NCBI GenBank assembly: GCA_039188505.1
Contig: JBCCZC010000377.1
Location: 1 to 5,892, forward strand
Direction of reading: 5' to 3'
Origin: JBCCZC01 sp039188505
Lineage (GTDB): Bacteria; Pseudomonadota; Gammaproteobacteria; Xanthomonadales; SZUA-38
Length of the DNA: 5,892 nt
The notes under the pieces are model-generated. The model was not told the DNA's origin. It saw nothing but the letters and a program-made list of their open reading frames with translations, and did not search any database. Every line of letters starts with the position of its first letter. Position 1 is the first letter of the stretch. This document shows, piece after piece, positions 1 to 5,160 of the stretch. The position numbers were made by a program, and so were the translations under genes.

Positions 1-74
1 CGTTCGAACTCCTCGGTCTTCCCTGGCCGCACGGTTCTATCCACCACGACCGCTACACTTCTTTCGATATCCAT
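1..74 (-). CDS. Start of a gene resembling the ABM (antibiotic biosynthesis monooxygenase) domain family, cut by the left window edge
   Basis: Only the first 24 complete codons are visible, read leftwards from an ATG at 74-72. The peptide starts MDIERSVAVVVDRTVRPGK and continues TEEFE. A short beta strand of alternating valines followed by 'R.V.PGK..EFE' is what the N-terminus of ABM-domain (dimeric alpha-beta barrel) proteins looks like, including the larger membrane-anchored ABM proteins of proteobacteria. Two GGAG motifs precede the ATG, at 78-81 (3 nt away) and 85-88 (10 nt away), which supports this start. The frame stays open upstream, so an earlier start cannot be excluded. It is codirectional with the RND permease, but 191 nt separate them, so operon membership is uncertain. 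The ABM call rests on about 24 residues and is an inference. Whether the full protein is an enzyme, or has membrane helices, cannot be judged here. Confidence 0.5.
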   Translation of the reverse strand, partial: MDIERSVAVVVDRTVRPGKTEEFE

Positions 75-111
75 GGGCTCCGGACTCCGTTGATCGAGGT
101 TCAAGCTACTG

Positions 112-144
112 GCCCTTTGACCCGGACACGCGGTGGTCAAGGGC
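112..144. repeat. Imperfect inverted repeat between pump and ABM-like gene
   Basis: The left arm GCCCTTTGACC (112-122) is complementary to the right arm GGTCAAGGGC (135-144) apart from one bulged base, with a 12-nt loop. It lies 38 nt upstream of the ABM-like ATG and downstream of the permease stop. It could fold as a stem of about 10 bp in RNA from either strand. No T-rich tract follows on the minus strand, so it is not a standard intrinsic terminator. An operator or a processing or termination structure is possible. Confidence 0.45.
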
Positions 145-155
145 TGCCGAGGACA

Positions 156-167
156 GGCACGCGTGCC
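156..167. repeat. Perfect 12-bp palindrome GGCACGCGTGCC
   Basis: A perfect dyad with no spacer lies midway between the permease stop and the ABM-like start. An uninterrupted palindrome of this size resembles a DNA-binding dimer site more than an RNA hairpin. In GC-rich DNA one such palindrome can also arise by chance, and no second copy was noticed in this window. Confidence 0.35.
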
Positions 168-182
168 GGGCATGTCGGTCAG

Positions 183-203
183 GGATCGGCAGGCTCGCGA
201 TCC
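183..203. repeat. Short inverted repeat (GGATCG / CGATCC)
   Basis: Perfect 6-nt arms at 183-188 and 198-203 flank a 9-nt loop, about 60 nt past the permease stop in the direction of transcription. No T run follows. It may be part of the transcript end of the pump operon or may be chance. Confidence 0.25.
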
Positions 204-265
204 GCGCCCGCAGGTCGACGGCCTCGGTCACCGCAGAGCTCGTGTCCTACACCCGGCGGCGAACG

Positions 266-3200
266 TCAGCCAGCGGCGGGAGACGAGGTCTTCAGCGCTC
301 CCTGACGGCGCCGTGCGAGGTTCAGCAGGGTGACCAGCAGCGCGGGCAGGAATGTGAGGGTGACGACCGTCGCGAACAGCAAACCGAAAAGCACGACCGC
401 CCCCACTCCCCGGTAGAGTTCCGTCCCCGCGCCCGGGATGAACACCAGGGGTGCCAGCCCGAACAGGGTTGTGATGAGAGACATGAGAATCGGGCGGATG
501 CGTGTGGCAACAGCATTCCGGACCGCGATCACGGGATCGCCGATTCCCCCGCGGACATTGGCCAGGGTCCGATCGACGATGAGGATCGGGTTGTTGACCA
601 CGACACCCATGAGGATCAGAAAGCCGAGCATCGTGATCATGTCGAAGGGCTGATTCGTCATGCCGACGCCCAGGCTGCCGAGCAGCGCGCCGGCACCGTT
701 GAACAACGCCAGCCCGGCAATGCCGCCAGCGATGCCCAGTGGCACCGCGGTCATGATGACCAGGGGCCAGCCCCAGTGCGTCAGGATAGCCACGAGCACG
801 AGGTAGCAGAGCAGCAGCGCGACCACGTAGTTGTCAGCGAGGGACTCGCGGGTGGCGGTGAGCTGATCAGAAGCGCCGGAGATGTCGACCGCGACGTCCT
901 GTGGCAGCTCATCATTGGCCCGCATCCAGTCGATGACCTCGCTGCGAACCCGCTCCACCGCCGTCTCGAGCGCCACGCCACGTTCGGGGATGATGTTGAG
1001 CGTGACTGCTCGGCGTCCGTTGACCCGGCGGATCGAGTCGGTATCGACGGTCTCGACGATTTCCGCGACGGCAGAAAGCGGCACGACCGCGCCATTCGGC
1101 GCGAACACGGGGAGCTCGCCGATCCGACTCAGCTCCTGCTCCGAGCCGGCGTTCGAGAAGAGAAACACGTCGATCTTGTCATCGCCGCGGAAATACTCAT
1201 CGACAAACGCGCCATCCGAGAGTGCCGCGATGGCGAACCCCAGGGAGTCCGCAGTGAAGCCGAGCTCGGCGGCGCGCTCCCAGCGTGGCCGAACTTCGAC
1301 CAGCGGTTGATCAAGGGACAGCGATCCCGGTGAGGACCCGATCTGGGGGTTGTCGAACACGGCCTCGGCGCGACGATAGGCGCTCTGGGCAACCTCGTAG
1401 ATCGCGGCGAGGTCGGCCCCCGTGATGTCCAGATTGACGCTGCGCGTTCCGCCGTCGTTACTCGAGATGATCGACCCTCGCGTCGCAAAAGCGCGCATCC
1501 CGGGATAGCTGCGATAGTGCGTGGTCACGACGGTCGCGAAATCATCGATCTGACCGGGGTCGACGGTCTCGGCAATGATCCGAAGGCTCTCCGGACCAAA
1601 GGACGTGTTGAGGTATTTGAGTGCTGGTACCGGCGTTTCCCCGCGGGCGAAGCGCTTGGGGTCATCGTCGACGAACGGCAGGAAGTAGGCTTCGATGTCA
1701 CGGTTGATCGTTGCCATGTCCTCGAGGTTGTAGCCCGGTGGCGCGATCATGACCGCAAAGAGCTTTGCCTCCTCACCCTCGGGCAGGTATTCCGCGGGTG
1801 GCGTCAGCGCCACGATGATGGCGGCCACGATCGCGAGCGTTCCGACGATCGTGGCACCGCGCCGCGGGGACGTGGCGACCAGCCATCCCACCGACGCCGT
1901 GATGCGATCCCGGAACGCGGCGCCGGCCGGCCGGCCTGCCCCCTGGATGCCGAAGGCCATCCGCGCCGACAAGGAAGGGACGATGGTGATCGCCACCAGC
2001 ATGCTCGCCAGGATTGCGCCGGACACCGCGATCGCGACGTCGGAATAGAGCTGGCCCGCTTCCTGTTCGATGAAGAAGATCGGAGCGAAGACCAACAGCG
2101 TCGTCGCGGTCGATGCAAGCACGGCCGGCCAGACTTCCTGCACGCCAGCCAGGGCCGCCGCGGCGCGTTCGAGCCCCTCGCGTCGTTTTCGCTCGATGAC
2201 CTCGAGCACGACGATGCTGTTGTCCAGCGTCATTCCGATGGCGAAGGCCACGCCGGCGAGCGAGATCACGTTGATCGTTCGTCCTGTCGCGAGCAGTCCG
2301 AGGAATGCGGCAATGGTACAGATGGGAATGCCGATGACGCCGACCAGCGTCGCTCGCCCCGACCGGAGAAACGCAAACATCACCAGTGTCGCCAGAAGTG
2401 CTCCAATCGCGAGATTTTTCCAAACGTTGGCGACCGAAGCCCTCACGTAGGTGACATCATCGGCAATGCGTTTCATCTGCATGCCCGCCGGGGCGAGCAC
2501 CTCGCGATTGACCGCCTCGACCGCCGGCAGGAAGGCGTCCTTGATGGCGATGACGTTCGAACCCGGCTCGCGATTCACGGAGACAAAGAGAATCGGTTTC
2601 CCGTTGACGTAGGCCTGATTCGACAATTCGTAGTGGCCCAATTCGACTTGAGCCACGTCACCCAGGCGGATAAGGCTGTCCCCTCGCCGCGCCACGATCA
2701 GCTGCTCCATCTCCTCGACGGAACCGAAGCGGCCGACCGTCCGAAGCAGATAGCGGCGCTTGCCCGCTTCCAGATCTCCGCCCGAGCGATCGCGGTTGCG
2801 CTCCCGGATCGCAGTCCGGAGTTCGGCAATGGTGATGCTTCGCCTTGCCAGCGCTGCAGGATCGACAAGGACCTGGACCTGTCGTTCGGCCCCGCCGCGA
2901 ATATTCACGCGGGAAACGCCGGGCACGCGCTCGAGACGCGTGCGGACGTTGTCGTCGATGAAGTCCTGCATCAGCGTCATGTCGAGCTCGAACGGGTTGC
3001 CATCGAGCGGCTCGACCCGGAAGAACATGAAGGCATTCTGGGAGAAGGAACTGGCCTCGAGCCGCGGCTCGTCGACGTTCTCGGGATATGCCGGCACCTG
3101 ACTCAACGCGTTGTTCACGCGGATCAGCGCCTCGTTGATGTCGACGCCGAAGGGAAATTCGAGGTCAATCTGGGCAGAGCCACCGGACGCCGAAGAGATC

Positions 3201-3433
3201 ATTCGCTCGAGACTCGGCAGCGTGCGCAGGAACTCTTCCTGCTCGACGAGGATCTCCTGCTCCACGTCCTGCGGCGTGGCGCCCGGCCAACGGGTCTCCA
3301 CGCTGATTACCCGGACTTCAAGGTCGGGGATCATCTGCACCGGGATCCGCAGGGCGGCGAGGATTCCCAGAACGCAGATGATGAGCACCACGACGGCAAC
3401 GATTGTCCCGTGGCGCAGGATTCCGGCAAACAT
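266..3433 (-). CDS. RND-family efflux permease (AcrB/HAE-like inner-membrane proton antiporter)
   Basis: This 1055-residue protein has the usual length and two-fold layout of RND permeases, which form trimers in the inner membrane and expel substrates using the proton gradient. One helix (~9-29) precedes a first periplasmic porter region (~30-335) with the family motif 'ETRWPGATPQDVE' at ~46-58. Helices 2-7 lie at ~337-547, the second porter region at ~550-865 (including LDQPLVEVRPRW at 707-718), and helices 8-12 at ~868-1037. TM4 reads GMTLDNSIVVLE, giving D404 and N405 at the AcrB D407/D408 positions. TM10 reads GVVVNNPILIVD, giving N947 where AcrB has K940. R980 at the start of TM11 (IRPILMS) is conserved. 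The ATG at 3433 lies 13 nt after the adaptor stop and has no clear Shine-Dalgarno sequence, so translational coupling is likely. Substrate cannot be told; the lack of heavy-metal-type TM4 charges argues against a CusA-type pump. No outer-membrane channel is encoded nearby. Confidence 0.96.
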   Translation of the reverse strand: MFAGILRHGTIVAVVVLIICVLGILAALRIPVQMIPDLEVRVISVETRWPGATPQDVEQEILVEQEEFLRTLPSLERMISSASGGSAQIDLEFPFGVDINEALIRVNNALSQVPAYPENVDEPRLEASSFSQNAFMFFRVEPLDGNPFELDMTLMQDFIDDNVRTRLERVPGVSRVNIRGGAERQVQVLVDPAALARRSITIAELRTAIRERNRDRSGGDLEAGKRRYLLRTVGRFGSVEEMEQLIVARRGDSLIRLGDVAQVELGHYELSNQAYVNGKPILFVSVNREPGSNVIAIKDAFLPAVEAVNREVLAPAGMQMKRIADDVTYVRASVANVWKNLAIGALLATLVMFAFLRSGRATLVGVIGIPICTIAAFLGLLATGRTINVISLAGVAFAIGMTLDNSIVVLEVIERKRREGLERAAAALAGVQEVWPAVLASTATTLLVFAPIFFIEQEAGQLYSDVAIAVSGAILASMLVAITIVPSLSARMAFGIQGAGRPAGAAFRDRITASVGWLVATSPRRGATIVGTLAIVAAIIVALTPPAEYLPEGEEAKLFAVMIAPPGYNLEDMATINRDIEAYFLPFVDDDPKRFARGETPVPALKYLNTSFGPESLRIIAETVDPGQIDDFATVVTTHYRSYPGMRAFATRGSIISSNDGGTRSVNLDITGADLAAIYEVAQSAYRRAEAVFDNPQIGSSPGSLSLDQPLVEVRPRWERAAELGFTADSLGFAIAALSDGAFVDEYFRGDDKIDVFLFSNAGSEQELSRIGELPVFAPNGAVVPLSAVAEIVETVDTDSIRRVNGRRAVTLNIIPERGVALETAVERVRSEVIDWMRANDELPQDVAVDISGASDQLTATRESLADNYVVALLLCYLVLVAILTHWGWPLVIMTAVPLGIAGGIAGLALFNGAGALLGSLGVGMTNQPFDMITMLGFLILMGVVVNNPILIVDRTLANVRGGIGDPVIAVRNAVATRIRPILMSLITTLFGLAPLVFIPGAGTELYRGVGAVVLFGLLFATVVTLTFLPALLVTLLNLARRRQGALKTSSPAAG

Positions 3434-3450
3434 CAGTTGCGGCCGCTCAT
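3433..3450 (-). promoter_or_regulatory. Five-codon mini-frame bridging adaptor stop and permease start
   Basis: On the minus strand the adaptor stop sits inside ATGA. That ATG opens a frame ATG AGC GGC CGC AAC TGA whose stop overlaps the permease start as TGATG. Terminating ribosomes could thus restart twice without a Shine-Dalgarno sequence, and none is visible before the permease. The segment also contains the 8-bp palindrome GCGGCCGC (3439-3446). The arrangement is seen directly; the coupling role is inferred. Confidence 0.45.
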
Positions 3451-4514
3451 GAATCCGCCTCGATGACCCGGACGGCCTCGCCCTCGGCGAGCACCTCGTT
3501 GCCGCGAACGACCACCCGGGCGTCGTGTTCGATGCCCTCGCTGATCTCCGCGTGATCGCCCTCGTAGCGGCGCACGGTCACCGCGCGCTCCCGGGCGACC
3601 ATGGCGGTGCCCTCGGCTGCCACGGTCCAGACGGTCGTCGACCCGTCCGGAAAGCGCTGGATGGCGTCCCGGTGGACATAGAGCACCTGCTCACCGAGGG
3701 ACCATTCCAGGTCCACGGTCGCCGACATGCCCGGGACGATCTGCTCCACGGGCGCCTCCTCGAGCGCGAGTCGCAGCAGGAAGGTCCTGGCGTCCGGGTC
3801 GCTCACGGGGACTCGGGCGTGAATCGCTGCTCGGAATCGTTGATCGAGCGCTTCCACCCGGACACTGGCGGCCACTGGCGCCGCCAGCTCATTGAAGTAC
3901 TGCTGCGGCGCACGAACATCGAGCCAAAGCGCGTCGGTTGCGACGAGTTCGAGGACCGGCGTCCCGGTCTGAACCCATTCACCGGCCTCCGCCACACGCT
4001 GAGCGATGACGCCGTCGAAGGGGGCCACCACAGCGTGCCGAGCCAGCCGCTCCCGAGCCGTTGCGAGGGCTGCTTCGACCACCGACAGATTGGCGCGCGC
4101 GACTTCGATCGCGGCGTCCCGCGCGGCAATCTGGGTCTCAGCAACAAATCGGTCGGCGGCCAGGCGCCGGGTTTCGGTCGCCAGGCGCTGTGCTTCAGCG
4201 AGCTCCGCCGCCGCGGCCGTTGCTGCGGCCAGCGCTTCAGCGACGCCCAGCTCGGCCAGGCGTCCGTCGAGCTGGACCAGGACGTCACCCGCGGCGACGC
4301 GGTCACCCGCGTCCACCGGGGTCTCGGCCACGAGGCCGGAAATCCTTGGCGACAGTCCTGCGGAACGCTGGGCCACGAAGGATCCAGTCAACTGGAGCGT
4401 TCTCACGGCGGTTCTCGCTTCCGGTGTCGCTACGTTGACAGGCGCCTGGCCCAGGGCGGTATCGGCGAGCAGGAGCGCGAACAAGGCCAGCGTCATCGAT
4501 CGGAGTCGTGTCAT
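3447..4514 (-). CDS. RND efflux periplasmic adaptor subunit (HlyD/AcrA-type membrane fusion protein)
   Basis: This 355-residue protein should bridge the permease to an outer-membrane channel. A signal peptide is evident: MTRLRS, a hydrophobic core at ~7-18, then a likely cut near ALG-Q (residue 22). There is no lipobox cysteine, so unlike AcrA it is probably not lipid-anchored. The domains follow the family order: N-terminal lipoyl half ~54-84 (PRISGLV...GDRVAAGDVLVQLD), alanine-rich alpha-hairpin ~88-158, second lipoyl half ~159-192 (VVAPFDGVIAQRV...GTPVLEL), beta-barrel ~193-272 (ending PGMSATVDLEW) and a membrane-proximal domain to ~352. The hairpin tip, at about RFVAETQIAARD (122-133), would be the channel-docking end by analogy with AcrA. 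An in-frame TAG at 4526-4524 excludes a longer start. Starting at M7 would lose the basic N-terminus, so 4514 is preferred even though no good ribosome binding site is seen. It is the first gene of the pump operon. Confidence 0.95.
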   Translation of the reverse strand: MTRLRSMTLALFALLLADTALGQAPVNVATPEARTAVRTLQLTGSFVAQRSAGLSPRISGLVAETPVDAGDRVAAGDVLVQLDGRLAELGVAEALAAATAAAAELAEAQRLATETRRLAADRFVAETQIAARDAAIEVARANLSVVEAALATARERLARHAVVAPFDGVIAQRVAEAGEWVQTGTPVLELVATDALWLDVRAPQQYFNELAAPVAASVRVEALDQRFRAAIHARVPVSDPDARTFLLRLALEEAPVEQIVPGMSATVDLEWSLGEQVLYVHRDAIQRFPDGSTTVWTVAAEGTAMVARERAVTVRRYEGDHAEISEGIEHDARVVVRGNEVLAEGEAVRVIEADS

Positions 4515-4517
4515 GGG

Positions 4518-4539
4518 CGAGGACTATGACACATCCTCG
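4518..4539 (-). promoter_or_regulatory. Inverted repeat (CGAGGA / TCCTCG) in the adaptor leader, 3 nt before the start codon
   Basis: Perfect 6-nt arms at 4518-4523 and 4534-4539 are separated by 10 nt and end three bases before the adaptor ATG. In the mRNA the upstream arm reads CGAGGA, containing the only Shine-Dalgarno-like GAGGA in the leader, paired with UCCUCG. Unfolded, that GAGGA is about 20 nt from the AUG, which is too far for normal initiation. Folded, it is sequestered. It may instead be a dyad operator in DNA. Both readings are inference. Confidence 0.4.
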
Positions 4540-4619
4540 AGTTCAGCCGTAGCGGCCGAATTCATCCGCTCGTGCGGGCCACCCCGGAGAATTTCAATTG
4601 CACCGTCGGGCTCCGTCCG

Positions 4620-4634
4620 GCTGAGTCGCTCAGC
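4620..4634. repeat. Tight inverted repeat (GCTGAG TCG CTCAGC)
   Basis: Perfect 6-nt arms with a 3-nt loop lie roughly in the middle of the divergent intergenic region. It could be a repressor dyad for either divergent gene or a stem-loop in either leader. No T run follows on either strand, so it is not an intrinsic terminator. Confidence 0.45.
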
Positions 4635-4646
4635 GCAACGCAATCC

Positions 4647-4670
4647 GGTGAATGCTGATGTTCAGTCACC
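4647..4670. repeat. Bulged stem-loop upstream of the small membrane gene
   Basis: GGTGA (4647-4651) pairs with TCACC (4666-4670). CTGA (4655-4658) pairs with TCAG (4662-4665) around a TGT loop, leaving ATG (4652-4654) bulged. That makes nine base pairs in 24 nt, 12 nt after the previous inverted repeat and about 60 nt before the ATG at 4731. A leader structure or operator is possible; the function is unknown. Confidence 0.35.
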
Positions 4671-4730
4671 ATCCAGCCCTGGAAATGCGGCACGATCAAT
4701 GACGACGGCTTTCGCCAAGAAAGGGAGCGT

Positions 4731-5093
4731 ATGGGGATATTCTCATTTGTGTTTCTCATTCAGATCGGAGCGCTGCTCATCGCAGTTTCCGCGCCGATCT
4801 GGGCACCGGCGATGTTCTCGTTCTCGTCAAAGCCGCGCCCCCGCCACCCGTGGTCTTGCCTGGGCGCCTCTTTGGTGGCCAGTCTTTCAACCTTCTTCAT
4901 CCTCGTCACCGCGGGCGGGATCGCTGGAGACCGGGTCCTCACGGAGGCGCAGGGCTGCGTCAATTCATCCGCACCGGGCTGCGAGACGTGGCGGAGTGTC
5001 GCGACCAACGGCAGCATGCTGGTCCTCTACGTTGCCGGTGCCGCTTCGATTGCCGCCGCTTACCTCGTGGCGAGGATAAACAGGGAGCGATAG
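4731..5093 (+). CDS. Small three-helix membrane protein of unknown function
   Basis: I do not recognise this 120-residue protein. Three hydrophobic segments lie at ~3-25, ~42-64 and ~95-114. The basic stretch KPRPRH (34-39) and the basic C-terminus RINRER suggest, by the positive-inside rule, an outside N-terminus and an inside C-terminus. The ~30-residue loop between helices 2 and 3 would then be periplasmic. That loop carries the only two cysteines outside the helices, C76 and C84, spaced to form a disulfide (a third, C43, lies in helix 2). The start is supported by AAGGGAG at 4721-4727, just upstream of the ATG. Third-position GC is somewhat lower than in the pump genes, mostly over the first ~20 codons. 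It is divergent from the pump operon and convergent with the DUF2891 gene, so it is probably its own transcription unit. The hydrophobicity pattern and ribosome binding site make a real gene likely. Confidence 0.75.
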   Translation: MGIFSFVFLIQIGALLIAVSAPIWAPAMFSFSSKPRPRHPWSCLGASLVASLSTFFILVTAGGIAGDRVLTEAQGCVNSSAPGCETWRSVATNGSMLVLYVAGAASIAAAYLVARINRER

Positions 5094-5119
5094 CCCTGAT
5101 CCGCTCGACAGCTTAGGGC
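5093..5119. terminator. Possible stem-loop in the convergent spacer
   Basis: GCCCTGA (5093-5099) pairs with TTAGGGC (5113-5119) with one G-T wobble. An inner GCT/AGC stem (5103-5105 with 5110-5112) closes a CGAC loop and leaves TCC bulged. It starts on the last base of the small membrane gene, and its other edge is 41 nt past the DUF2891 stop, as expected for a shared end of convergent transcripts. No T run follows on either strand, so intrinsic termination is doubtful. Confidence 0.3.
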
Positions 5120-5160
5120 ACCACCTTCCCCGCCAATTCGCCGGCCTTGAGGCGGTAGAG

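Larger units (their letters stand above)
75..265. other. Spacer between RND permease stop and ABM-like start
   Basis: This 191-nt stretch holds no convincing gene. It contains three inverted repeats (112-144, 156-167 and 183-203) and a weak 41-codon minus-strand frame (106-231), discussed in the findings. No hairpin here is followed by a T run in the direction of pump transcription, so no classical Rho-independent terminator is visible. The repeats could end the pump transcript in a factor-dependent way or regulate the ABM-like gene; both are guesses. Confidence 0.5.
4515..4730. promoter_or_regulatory. Divergent intergenic region between adaptor and small membrane gene
   Basis: This 216-nt region should hold the promoters for the leftward pump operon and the rightward small gene, because both genes begin at its edges. 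I could not pick out a convincing -35/-10 pair for either direction. It contains a small AT-rich patch (~4590-4600), an inverted repeat against the adaptor start (4518-4539), and two adjacent stem-loops (4620-4634 and 4647-4670), listed separately. A minus-strand open frame at 4562-4759 crosses it, but nothing suggests it is a gene. The regulatory role is inferred from gene layout. Confidence 0.55.

Noticed and set aside
242..1333. 363-codon plus-strand open frame opposite the permease C-terminal half
   Set aside because: Antisense shadow of the permease. The low-complexity, charged translation (many Asp, Arg, His, Gln) has no recognisable domain.
3439..3446. GCGGCCGC palindrome in the adaptor-permease gap as a protein-binding site
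   Set aside because: An 8-bp GC-only palindrome is expected by chance in DNA of this composition, and it lies inside an operon. It is kept only as part of the junction description.
1517..3466. 649-codon plus-strand open frame opposite the permease
   Set aside because: It lies almost entirely antisense to a clear RND permease. Its translation is rich in Arg, Asp, Gly and His with no membrane or domain pattern, typical of an antisense shadow frame in GC-rich DNA.
4195..4235. GC-rich repetitive-looking stretch with short inverted repeats inside the adaptor gene
   Set aside because: It encodes the alanine-rich first helix of the adaptor hairpin. The repeats follow from runs of GCC/GCG alanine codons rather than from a separate element.
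3525..4529. 334-codon plus-strand open frame opposite the adaptor
   Set aside because: It is fully antisense to the adaptor, whose domain order is complete. The translation shows no family features.
4562..4759. 65-codon minus-strand frame across the divergent intergenic region
   Set aside because: It would start inside the small membrane gene and cover the expected promoter region. No ribosome binding site or recognisable sequence was seen.
4006..5079. 357-codon plus-strand open frame across the adaptor, intergenic region and small membrane gene
   Set aside because: It is Ser/Arg/Ala-rich with no domain. It overlaps the adaptor antisense and the small membrane gene in another frame, which has a ribosome binding site and clear helices.
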